DNA of 64,000 bases, from contig JBEBGL010000003.1 of the NCBI GenBank assembly GCA_040081465.1, forward strand, positions 124,001 to 188,000, written 5' to 3'. Below are positions 8,853 to 17,029 of the stretch, in pieces. The position numbers and the translations under genes were made by a program. The notes beneath the pieces are model-generated. The model did no database searches. It was not told where the DNA came from and was given only the letters and a program-made list of their open reading frames with translations. Positions within the stretch are counted from its first letter, which is position 1. Every line of letters begins with the position of its first letter. This DNA is from UBA668 sp040081465 (GTDB lineage: Bacteria; Actinomycetota; Acidimicrobiia; Acidimicrobiales; Ilumatobacteraceae).

Positions 8853-9359
8853 ATGACCGGCTTCAGCCCGCCACCGCCGCCTCCCTCCTCGTTTTCATCG
8901 CCCACAAACACGTTCGCCCCAACTGAGAAACCGCCGGCCCCACCGGTCACGCTTGGAGCCGGGCTGTTAGTTCTCGGCGGTGCATTGATGATTGTCGGTT
9001 CGTTCTTGAACTGGTTCGACTTCGACGGCGCGACGTTCAACGGTTTCACGACCGGGTTAGAGGACTTCACCAACGTGAAGGGCGGATTCTTCGATGTTCT
9101 CGGTGCGCTGGCCGTCGGCTTTGGTGTGACGCAACTCGCGGCAAAGAAGATTCTCGCGATCGGCATCATCGGCGCCGTCACTAGTGCGTTCGGGTTGATC
9201 GTCGGCCTGAAGGCACTCAGCGACGTAGGTGATTTCGTCGACCTCGGCAAGTTCCTCGGCTTCGACGTCTCGACCGGGCCTGGTCTGTACGTCGCGACAG
9301 TGGGAGCAATCGTCGCGACCGTCGGTTCGCTGGCGACGATCGCCAAACAGCGCGTCTGA
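8853..9359 (+). CDS. Hypothetical small membrane protein with Pro-rich N-terminus
   Basis: A 168-residue protein with a proline/serine-rich first 35 residues (MTGFSPPPPPPSS) and about four hydrophobic segments, the first LGAGLLVLGGALMIVGSFL. The extracytoplasmic loop after helix 1 is Phe/Asp/Asn-rich (NWFDFDGATFNGF). No family is recognised. It ends four bases before the ligA start and probably shares its transcript. Such four-helix proteins with Pro-rich tails are common in actinobacteria and usually lack assigned function. Confidence 0.75.
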   Translation: MTGFSPPPPPPSSFSSPTNTFAPTEKPPAPPVTLGAGLLVLGGALMIVGSFLNWFDFDGATFNGFTTGLEDFTNVKGGFFDVLGALAVGFGVTQLAAKKILAIGIIGAVTSAFGLIVGLKALSDVGDFVDLGKFLGFDVSTGPGLYVATVGAIVATVGSLATIAKQRV

Positions 9360-9363
9360 CAAA

Positions 9364-11418
9364 ATGACCCCCGCCAAGCGCATCAAAGAACTGCGACTGC
9401 AGATAGCGCATCACAACGAGCGCTACTACGCGGACGATGCACCAGAGATTGCCGACGCCGAATACGACGCGCTCGTGCGCGAAGTAGCAGAACTCGAGAA
9501 AGCGCATCCCGATCTCGTCGAGAATTCCTCGCCGACGCAAATGGTCGGTGCCGGGGCGTTGAACATGGCCTTCACTTCTGTCACACATCGGCAGCCGATG
9601 GCGAGTCTCGACAACGCCATGGACGACTCAGAGTTGGCCGCATGGGGTGACCGCGTCACAAGAGGGCTTGGCGACCAGCAAGCCCGGTTTGTGTGCGAGC
9701 TGAAGATCGACGGGCTGGCCATCAGTCTTCGTTACGAGAAGGGCCGCTTCGTTCAGGCCGCTACACGCGGTGATGGTCGTGTTGGCGAAGACGTCACGGC
9801 CAACGTGGCCACGATTGCATCACTGCCGCGCGAGCTAGCTGCGAAAGGAGCGGCACCCGCCGTTTTGGAGGTGCGAGGCGAGGTGTACCTGCCGACCGCG
9901 GCGTTCCTGCGTCTACAAGCGGCGAAGGAAGCCGAGAATCGCGAGCGCGTTGCTGCTGGTCGCAAGCCAGAACCGGTGCCCGTCAATCCGCGCAACGCGG
10001 GTGCAGGCAGCTTGCGACAGAAAGACCCGACCATCACCGCCGGGCGCGGACTCGATGTGTGGTGTTACCAATTGGGCGAGGTCGTTGGCGGCCCGGAACT
10101 GCTCTCACATGCGGCGAGTCTGAAGTACATGCACGACCTGGGCTTCCCCGTGAACCCGATGATCAAGGTTGTCGACGACCTCGCTGGCGTTGTCGCCTTC
10201 TGTCGCCACTGGCAAGAGCAGCGCCACACCTTGCCGTACGAAATCGATGGCGCAGTGGTGAAGGTCGATTCACTAGCGCAGCGCGAGTTGCTAGGTCATA
10301 CCTCACGTGCGCCCCGATGGGCAATCGCGTTCAAGTTTCCTCCGGAAGAACGCACGACGATTCTGCGCGACATCAAGGTGTCGGTGGGGCGCACGGGGCG
10401 CACAACTCCGTTCGCCGAGCTCGAGCCCGTGTTCGTTGGAGGGTCGACGGTGAGCATGGCGACGTTGCACAATCAAGACCAAGTGGCGGTGAAGGATGTC
10501 CGCCCTGGCGACACGGTCATCGTCCGCAAGGCAGGCGACGTGATTCCCGAGGTTGTCGGGCCTGTGCTGTCGCTGCGCCCGGCAAAGAGCAAGCCGTGGC
10601 AGTTTCCAAAGCTTTGCCCGTGCCCGCTGCGCACCGAGTTAGTGCGTCCGGAAGGTGAGGCTGACACTCGCTGCGTCGAGCCAGCGTGCCCGTATCAACG
10701 CGACCAGCGCATCATTTACTTCGCGTCGCGCGGTGCAATGGATATCGAAGGCCTCGGCGAGAACACCGTCTTTCAGTTGAGTGACGCTGGTCTCGTGGCC
10801 GACGCCGGCGACATTTACTCGTTGACACGCGAGCAATTGCTGACGCTCGACAAGTGGGGCGCTACGAAGGCCGACAATCTGCTCTCGGCGATCAATGGGT
10901 CGAAGCAGCGGGCATTGCCCCGGTTACTCACATCGCTGGGTTGCAAGGGGCTTGGACCTTCTGCGAGTGAAGCTCTCAGTCGAGCATTCGGCACGCTCGA
11001 CTCGATCATGGCTGCGTCGGAAGCCGACCTTGCTCGCACAGACGGTGTCGGCCCAATCATCGCCGCCAGCATCGTGCGTTGGTTCGCGGCGCCGAACAAT
11101 CGCGCGATCGTCGAGAAACTGCGCGCAGCTGGTGTCGAGTTTGGCAAGGTGGAAGTCAGTCGCTTGCCGCAGAATCTCGTGGGCAAAGCAATCGTCGTGA
11201 CCGGCACGGTAGAGGGCTACTCGCGCGAGTCGGCAGAGGCCGCAATCAAGGATCGCGGCGGCAAGAGTCCGGGCAGCGTGAGCGCGAAGACATTCGCGCT
11301 GGTGGTGGGCTCGGATGCCGGCGCCAGCAAACTCACCAAGGCACAGGAGCTAGGCGTACCGATTCTCGATCTCGCCGGATTCGAGCACGTGCTCGCCACC
11401 GGCGAATTGCCCGCTTGA
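9364..11418 (+). CDS. ligA: NAD-dependent DNA ligase LigA
   Basis: A 684-residue essential ligase that seals nicks during replication and repair. The adenylated lysine is K114 in CELKIDGLA. The NAD-binding Ia domain is at the start (HHNERYYADDAPEIADAEYD), the OB fold in the middle, a four-cysteine zinc finger (CPCP... C...CPYQ) near residues 415-445, helix-hairpin-helix repeats, and a C-terminal BRCT domain. The frame is open 135 bases upstream, inside the preceding gene, but the ATG at 9364 gives the family N-terminus MTPAKRIKELR. Length is typical. Confidence 0.97.
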   Translation: MTPAKRIKELRLQIAHHNERYYADDAPEIADAEYDALVREVAELEKAHPDLVENSSPTQMVGAGALNMAFTSVTHRQPMASLDNAMDDSELAAWGDRVTRGLGDQQARFVCELKIDGLAISLRYEKGRFVQAATRGDGRVGEDVTANVATIASLPRELAAKGAAPAVLEVRGEVYLPTAAFLRLQAAKEAENRERVAAGRKPEPVPVNPRNAGAGSLRQKDPTITAGRGLDVWCYQLGEVVGGPELLSHAASLKYMHDLGFPVNPMIKVVDDLAGVVAFCRHWQEQRHTLPYEIDGAVVKVDSLAQRELLGHTSRAPRWAIAFKFPPEERTTILRDIKVSVGRTGRTTPFAELEPVFVGGSTVSMATLHNQDQVAVKDVRPGDTVIVRKAGDVIPEVVGPVLSLRPAKSKPWQFPKLCPCPLRTELVRPEGEADTRCVEPACPYQRDQRIIYFASRGAMDIEGLGENTVFQLSDAGLVADAGDIYSLTREQLLTLDKWGATKADNLLSAINGSKQRALPRLLTSLGCKGLGPSASEALSRAFGTLDSIMAASEADLARTDGVGPIIAASIVRWFAAPNNRAIVEKLRAAGVEFGKVEVSRLPQNLVGKAIVVTGTVEGYSRESAEAAIKDRGGKSPGSVSAKTFALVVGSDAGASKLTKAQELGVPILDLAGFEHVLATGELPA

Positions 11419-11427
11419 ACCTGAGAG

Positions 11428-11910
11428 TCAGAAAACCTCGAACGACCACGAGTACGAGCGTGCGCTACCGCGTCCTTCGACCGTTTCCCAGTAGATGACC
11501 TGCACAACGTGACGACCTTGGGTGAAGGTCGTGATCGTCGACTCGGGCGAGGGATCGAAAGTCAGCGTCGCGTTGCCCGACTCGTACACGGTCGTCGGTG
11601 GCAACGTGATCTGTTGACCGGGTTTCGTGGGGTCGCGCAAGTCGTTCAGGTTCACTGTTTCCAGTTCAAGCCCATCGATGACCAGCACACCCTCGTAGCC
11701 GGAAACTAGGTCGACGAACACCGAGGTCTGTGCCGGAGTTTGCGTGGCACCCGAAACGGGTTCGATGCGCTCGATTTGGTCGGGCAGGTGCGCACCCTCG
11801 TCGCCGGTAACGGCTAGGGAGAGCGCAAATCCCATCGCAACCAAGCAAAGCGCGATGGTGAAACTCGCTAGCAGCAGCTTGACGTTGGGGCGACGAAATC
11901 GGTTTGGCAC
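11428..11910 (-). CDS. Hypothetical membrane-anchored extracytoplasmic protein
   Basis: A 160-residue protein with a basic N-terminus (MPNRFRRPNVK), one hydrophobic helix (about residues 11-33) and an extracytoplasmic domain of about 120 residues rich in beta-strand-like alternation. The motifs SPESTITTFTQGRHVVQV and SYSWSFEVF recall Ig-like or CopC-like sandwiches found in acidimicrobial envelope proteins. The start is GTG. It is convergent with ligA and divergent from the PASTA kinase gene 83 bases away. No precise function can be given. Confidence 0.75.
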   Translation of the reverse strand: MPNRFRRPNVKLLLASFTIALCLVAMGFALSLAVTGDEGAHLPDQIERIEPVSGATQTPAQTSVFVDLVSGYEGVLVIDGLELETVNLNDLRDPTKPGQQITLPPTTVYESGNATLTFDPSPESTITTFTQGRHVVQVIYWETVEGRGSARSYSWSFEVF

Positions 11911-11993
11911 AAGGGCATTCTGGCTTGCGAAGCCCGGATTTCACCCACCCGCGTGCTGGTCTAAGGGTCATCCCGCTAGGTTCGTAGGTCGCA

Positions 11994-14030
11994 ATGATGG
12001 CGAACGACACTGAATCCTCCATACCATCTGCTACTCGGCTGATAGCGGGTCGGTACCGGCTCGGCCACCGCCTCGGTAGCGGTGTCGATGCCGCTGTTTT
12101 CGAGGGCTTCGACGAGCAGCTGCAGCGCCTCGTTGTCGTGAAGCTGGTGCACCCCGACCTCGGTGATCGCGAAGATGTTCGGGCGGCCTTCCGTTCCGCG
12201 ATGGGCATTGCCGAGCGGCTACATCATCCGAACATCGCTGCCGTGTATCAATCCGGCACGACAATCTGGAATGGCCACGAGGTTCTGTACGTCGTCACCG
12301 AGCACCTTGGCGGTGGCAGCCTGCGCGACATTCTCGATCGTGGGCGACTGCTGTCGCCGTCCCAGGCTTTGCTTGTCGGCCTCGACGCCTGCAAGGCACT
12401 CGACGTCATGCATCGCCAGAACCTTTTGCACCACGACATTCGCCCCTCGACGCTCGTCTTCGGTGACGATCGCCGGTTGCGCGTTGTCGATGTTGGATTC
12501 GCCGAAGTGTTGGCGATCGCCGCCGGTGGCATCACCTCGCGCAGCAACGACCGAGCGAAGTACTGCTCGCCCGAGCAGGCGAAGGGCGAGCCCGCAGTCC
12601 CCAAGAGCGATGTCTACTCACTATGTCTGACGCTGCTTGAGGCCGTTACTGGTTCGGTGCCGTTCGAGGACGACTCGACAGTGGCGACTCTCAGCAATCG
12701 CATCGACAAACTGATGCCGGTGTCGGCCGATCTCGGGCCTTTGGCCGCCGTACTCGAGCGCGCTGGTCGATCGCGTCCTAGCGACCGCTACAGCGCTGGT
12801 GAGTTCGGACGCGCACTCGTGCAGTCGGCGGAGAAGTTGCCGCGACCAGAGCCGATCCCGATTATCGGTGGCTCGATGTTCGACACCGACCGCGTCACCG
12901 GAAGTCAGCCCGTGGAAGCAACCGGGCCGATGCGTCGCCCGGTCACCGCGCAGCCGGATCGACCGCAGCCTGATCGACCGCAGGCAGGGCGACCCGCTGT
13001 GCCGCCAGTTGTAGCGGCGCGCCAGGCGATCGCGCCGACACCAGCACTCGAGAAGACCACCGTAAATCAGTTCGCGCAAAACGCCTTCGAGGTCGACGAG
13101 AATCCCGAGTCCACTCGTGGTGGCGGTCGTCGGTGGTTCTTGGGCGTGCTGGTCGCAATGATCGTTGGTGGTGGCGCGCTCGCCTGGTACACCGTGCAAC
13201 CCGAGACCAGCACAGTGCCCGAGCTCGCCGGCCTGGAAGATGGCGTCGCGCTCAACCAGATCGCCGGCACGTTCAATGGCATACCCGTGCAAGAGCCAAG
13301 CGAAGTAATCGCTGAGGGCATCGTGATCCGTACTGATCCGCCGGCTGGCTCTGAACTCGAGAAGGGCAAGGACATAACGCTGTATGTCAGCTCTGGTCCG
13401 GCACCGCGCCCGCTGCCTGAACTGGTGAATCAGACACTCGAGCAGGCCACGAACACGCTGGAAGGGCTTGGCCTCGTTCTCGTAACCGCCGAACCGCAAT
13501 TCAGTGACACTGTGCCGCTCGACTCGATCATCTCGTGGACAGTTCCTGATTCACCGACGCTGGTCGCTCGCGACACCGTGACTAAGGGAACGGTTGTGCA
13601 AGTGGTCGTGTCGTTGGGCCCCGAGCCGCGCATCGTGCCGGAACTTACGGGCACTGCGTTGGCAGTTGCGACGACTGCGCTGGAAGCCGAGACGTTGCTG
13701 ATCGCTGTCGATCCAGTCGACGCATTCTCTGACACGATTCCGATCGGCCACGTCGTGAGTCAGACGCCCGCCGCGGGAACCACTGTCGAGTTCGGCACCA
13801 CGGTGACGGTCGTGCTCTCAAAAGGCCAAGACCTGGTGGCGATTCCGTCGCTGGCCGGGCTCGACCCCGAAGGTGCCACAGAGGCGCTGCGAGCGGCGGG
13901 ATTCACGGTTGGAACAATCGACGGCAACACTTCGCTGCCATTCAAGAATGCAACAGTCGCTGGCGTAGTCGTGACGGTCGGTCAGAAGTTCCCCCGCCTC
14001 ACAATCGTCGACGTTCACTACACGCCGTAG
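11994..14030 (+). CDS. PASTA-domain Ser/Thr protein kinase (PknB-like, atypical catalytic motifs)
   Basis: A 678-residue membrane protein: kinase domain (residues 20-280), Pro/Arg-rich linker, one transmembrane helix (about 383-402), then three clear PASTA repeats and a fourth degenerate one. PASTA domains bind muropeptides or lipid II, so this should sense cell-wall state. The kinase has the glycine loop LGSGVDAAVF, the ATP lysine K50 and activation-segment end YCSPEQ. The catalytic loop is HHDIRPST, with Asp148 kept but Arg150 for Lys and Thr153 for the metal-binding Asn. DFG is DVG (166-168). It may therefore be weak or a pseudokinase. The ATG at 11994 lies right after a 83-base divergent gap. 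Confidence 0.9.
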   Translation: MMANDTESSIPSATRLIAGRYRLGHRLGSGVDAAVFEGFDEQLQRLVVVKLVHPDLGDREDVRAAFRSAMGIAERLHHPNIAAVYQSGTTIWNGHEVLYVVTEHLGGGSLRDILDRGRLLSPSQALLVGLDACKALDVMHRQNLLHHDIRPSTLVFGDDRRLRVVDVGFAEVLAIAAGGITSRSNDRAKYCSPEQAKGEPAVPKSDVYSLCLTLLEAVTGSVPFEDDSTVATLSNRIDKLMPVSADLGPLAAVLERAGRSRPSDRYSAGEFGRALVQSAEKLPRPEPIPIIGGSMFDTDRVTGSQPVEATGPMRRPVTAQPDRPQPDRPQAGRPAVPPVVAARQAIAPTPALEKTTVNQFAQNAFEVDENPESTRGGGRRWFLGVLVAMIVGGGALAWYTVQPETSTVPELAGLEDGVALNQIAGTFNGIPVQEPSEVIAEGIVIRTDPPAGSELEKGKDITLYVSSGPAPRPLPELVNQTLEQATNTLEGLGLVLVTAEPQFSDTVPLDSIISWTVPDSPTLVARDTVTKGTVVQVVVSLGPEPRIVPELTGTALAVATTALEAETLLIAVDPVDAFSDTIPIGHVVSQTPAAGTTVEFGTTVTVVLSKGQDLVAIPSLAGLDPEGATEALRAAGFTVGTIDGNTSLPFKNATVAGVVVTVGQKFPRLTIVDVHYTP

Positions 14031-14052
14031 TTGATGGCGATGTAGCGCCGCG

Positions 14053-14460
14053 CTACGCGGTGAGGTCTTTGATCTCCGACGAAATCTGCTTAGCGATGTC
14101 GTCCTGCGGCATCGACGTTTGCAGCGCCATCATTTTCATCATGTCGCCTTGCACTTTGATCTTGCCGGCCATGAACGCCTGCATGCCAGCAGCTTGATCT
14201 TGATCGACGAAAACCTTGCGGGCGGTCTCGTAGTCGGTGGTCACCGTCAGGTCGGGTGTCTCCATGGCACCGAGCTCCATGACGACGTCGCCTGAAGACG
14301 TGTCGAGAAACAGTTTGACGGTGCCATCACCAAACGGAACATCGGTGATGACCTGGTTCATCTTGATACTGGTCGTCACCTTCGTTGCTTGGTCGGCGTA
14401 CTTTTCGCGGACGGCCTTGGCGGCAACCATCCATTCGTTGGAGAGAAAGGCGTGAGTCAT
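14053..14460 (-). CDS. SCP2-like sterol-binding domain protein
   Basis: A 135-residue soluble protein matching the SCP2 sterol-carrier fold: an amphipathic N-terminal helix, antiparallel strands (DGTVKLFLDTSSGDVVMELG, TPDLTVTTDYETARKVF) and the family C-terminal signature AFMAGKIKVQGDMMKMMAL. SCP2 proteins bind fatty-acyl-CoA or other hydrophobic ligands. It follows the 397-residue membrane protein gene by 9 bases on the same strand and may be co-transcribed with it. A short inverted repeat (GTAGCG, 3 bases, CGCTAC) at its stop lies between it and the converging kinase gene. Confidence 0.88.
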   Translation of the reverse strand: MTHAFLSNEWMVAAKAVREKYADQATKVTTSIKMNQVITDVPFGDGTVKLFLDTSSGDVVMELGAMETPDLTVTTDYETARKVFVDQDQAAGMQAFMAGKIKVQGDMMKMMALQTSMPQDDIAKQISSEIKDLTA

Positions 14461-14469
14461 GGCTGAAAG

Positions 14470-15663
14470 CTAGTCGGTGCCACTCGCGTGCCTATACGCC
14501 AGGCGCACCGCTAGAGCTTGGCGAATCTGTGGGCCCGCATCCTCGGCGAACTCGGCGCGGTACGTGGCATCGGTGCTGAGGACCACGGTGAAGTACATGC
14601 CAGCAAATGCTCCAAGAAATCCTGAGACGCGCAGCAGTGCCTCTGTCAGTACCAGCGTGTGACCGCCGAACTCGAGGCTGGTGAAGACGTTCACGTCGTC
14701 GGTAGCGGTCCAAGAACCTGTGGTGATCTCCGGAATTGCGAGCACGCCAAACAGCGTGAAGAACCCGGCGAGCAAGATCGCGACGATCGTGATGAGGATC
14801 GCCTGGCTCAGCACGCTGACCAGCCCGATGTTGACGCGCTGACGGGTGGACAGTGGCGTCTCCATCGGATCGCCATCAGCAGGTAGCTGCAGCCCTTCGG
14901 CGGGCGTGCCCTTTACAAGTTCTGCGACCTCTGCCCAGTCGTCGAAGGTGTGCACGGCGCGTATCGCCTCTGGCACGCGCGACAGAACGAATGCGCTGCC
15001 GAGCAAGAAGAACAGGCTTAGCGAGAGTACGTAGGCGGGCCCATACAGCACACCCGCGACCTGCCAGACCTCGGCGTTGATGAACAAGAAGGTGGTGAAC
15101 AACAACAGCAGCGGCATCGCGCGGCTCAGCACTCGGCCGACCGAGCCAAGACGCGAGAACATTTGCTTCGCTGCCCAGCCGACGAGCGGAATGACGCCGT
15201 ACGACGTGACGAAGTAGATGACGGTGAGGACGACGGCACCTTCGATCAATGCCTGGATCGCGTCGCCCCACTGTTGGAACACAGCCGGCGGGATCGCGGG
15301 ACCGAGGAGGAACGCAGCGAGCTCTATTCGTCCCAACTGGCGAGGCCGCGAGAATAGGGGGCGGCGACGAGCGAGATTCGTTACGACCCATGTAGCAAGG
15401 AGAATTGCGAGCACAACACCCGCGCCGATCAAGTTCTCCCTAAGAGTCCAGTGGGCAAGATCAAGTCCGTGCAGGCCGCCAGCGACGTAGGCGATCACCA
15501 ACACCGGTGCGGCTCGGCTCCACACATCCGGGCCAGCACTGTACGGCTCGATGAAGTGAGGGAGGCCACGCCGGATGAACCACTGCTCCATCTCTGTGCG
15601 TGGCGATGCTCGGTTGACGAGAGTACGAATTCCGGCGACGGGCTTCTTGGCAAAGTTCGACAC
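14470..15663 (-). CDS. Hypothetical polytopic membrane protein (397 aa)
   Basis: A 397-residue protein with about eight hydrophobic segments: around residues 50-65, 78-98, 118-135, 140-160, 190-235, 290-315, and 345-370. It starts with a GTG 5 bases after pyrF on the same strand, so it is probably in the pyrF transcript. A soluble stretch of about 60 residues sits before the last helices (TFDDWAEVAELVKGTPAEG). No transporter or enzyme motif is recognised. Similar proteins occur in actinobacteria without known function. Confidence 0.75.
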   Translation of the reverse strand: MSNFAKKPVAGIRTLVNRASPRTEMEQWFIRRGLPHFIEPYSAGPDVWSRAAPVLVIAYVAGGLHGLDLAHWTLRENLIGAGVVLAILLATWVVTNLARRRPLFSRPRQLGRIELAAFLLGPAIPPAVFQQWGDAIQALIEGAVVLTVIYFVTSYGVIPLVGWAAKQMFSRLGSVGRVLSRAMPLLLLFTTFLFINAEVWQVAGVLYGPAYVLSLSLFFLLGSAFVLSRVPEAIRAVHTFDDWAEVAELVKGTPAEGLQLPADGDPMETPLSTRQRVNIGLVSVLSQAILITIVAILLAGFFTLFGVLAIPEITTGSWTATDDVNVFTSLEFGGHTLVLTEALLRVSGFLGAFAGMYFTVVLSTDATYRAEFAEDAGPQIRQALAVRLAYRHASGTD

Positions 15664-15668
15664 CCGAG

Positions 15669-16487
15669 CTACTCCTTGTTTCCCTGCGGATTGATTTTGC
15701 GAAGCGCGTCGCGCGTTGCGATTGCTTCCACGCGTGCTGCATCTGCGAAGTCAGCGCCGCGCGACGCATACAGAATGGCACGCGACGAGTTGACGACCAT
15801 TCCCATTCCGGAACTGTCGGCACCGACTGCAGTCGCCGCGATGTCGCCACCTTGTGCACCGATACCAGGCACGAGCAGCGGAAGGTCGCCGACGATCTTG
15901 CGCACCTCGCGCAACTCGTCGGGATACGTGGCGCCAACGACCAGTCCGCAGTCACCGATTTTGTTCCACTGATCCGCGACTCGGCGAGCGACGTGTTTGT
16001 ACAGCGGCTCGCCGTTTGAGATCAGCGATTGGAAGTCGTCACCGCCGGGGTTGCTTGTGCGACAGAGAACGAAGATGCCGCCATTGGGGTGCCGCAGAAA
16101 TGGTTCAATCGAATCGGTGCCTTGATAAGGGTTGACCGTGACGACGTGTGCCCGGTAGCGATCGAACGCTTCTCGGGCGTACTGCTCGGCGGTGGTGCCC
16201 ATGTCGCCACGCTTGGCATCAAGCACCAACAGCACGTCGGGGTATGTCTCGCGGATGTACGCGCAGAGCCGTTCGAGCTCTGGCTCTGCGCCGTTGGCGG
16301 AGAAGTATGCGATCTGTGGCTTGAACGCACACACAAGGTCGGCAGTTGCGTCAATGATCGCCTTGCAGAAGTCAAAGACAGAACCGCGAACTGCGTCGGG
16401 GAACTTCACCGGATCGGGGTCGAGCCCAACGCACAGCATCGAGTCCGATGCTTTCCAAGCGCGTCGTAGCTGTTGGTGAAACCCCAC
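15669..16487 (-). CDS. pyrF: Orotidine 5'-phosphate decarboxylase (type 2)
   Basis: A 272-residue enzyme of the type 2 (actinobacterial) OMP decarboxylase group that makes UMP in pyrimidine synthesis. The catalytic Asp-Lys-Asp network is visible as LDAKRGDMGTTAEQYA, with the phosphate-binding loop region PGIGAQGGD and the substrate loop CRTSNPGGDDFQ. The start is GTG. It is surrounded by ferredoxin and membrane protein genes rather than other pyr genes, and lies 12 bases after the ferredoxin gene on the same strand. Confidence 0.95.
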   Translation of the reverse strand: MGFHQQLRRAWKASDSMLCVGLDPDPVKFPDAVRGSVFDFCKAIIDATADLVCAFKPQIAYFSANGAEPELERLCAYIRETYPDVLLVLDAKRGDMGTTAEQYAREAFDRYRAHVVTVNPYQGTDSIEPFLRHPNGGIFVLCRTSNPGGDDFQSLISNGEPLYKHVARRVADQWNKIGDCGLVVGATYPDELREVRKIVGDLPLLVPGIGAQGGDIAATAVGADSSGMGMVVNSSRAILYASRGADFADAARVEAIATRDALRKINPQGNKE

Positions 16488-16499
16488 GACCGTGCGACT

Positions 16500-16687
16500 T
16501 CAGCCTTCGACTGTGATGGCCGCCGTCGGGCACATGTCGGCCGCGGCCTGCACGCTGGGTCGCAACTCTTCGCCCGGCTCTTCTTGCAGAATGTACAAGT
16601 AGCCGTCGCTGCGCACCTCGAACACCTCCGGGCAAACCTGCATGCATGCGCCCGTGCTGGCACAAACATCGAAATCGACTGAGACCT

Positions 16688-16691
<4 letters not shown>
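16500..16691 (-). CDS. Small ferredoxin (3Fe-4S/4Fe-4S type)
   Basis: A 63-residue ferredoxin beginning MKVSVDFDVCASTGACMQVCP and ending AADMCPTAAITVEG. The ligand pattern C-x5-C-x3-C...C-P, with one position of the usual C-x2-C-x2-C-x3-C cluster replaced, fits single-cluster actinobacterial ferredoxins that reduce cytochrome P450s. It overlaps the Lys/Ala-repeat membrane protein gene by four bases (ATGA) and precedes pyrF by 12 bases. No P450 is present in the window, so the partner is unknown. Confidence 0.93.
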
Positions 16692-17011
<320 letters not shown>

Positions 17012-17029
17012 GGCCGCAGCGTAGCCGTC

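Noticed and set aside
9229..9363. Longer LigA start
   Set aside because: The extra 45 codons lie within the preceding membrane protein gene in another frame and have no family match.
14042..14056. Short palindrome GTAGCG-CCG-CGCTAC as terminator
   Set aside because: Six-base arms without T-run in GC-rich DNA are too weak to call as a separate feature.
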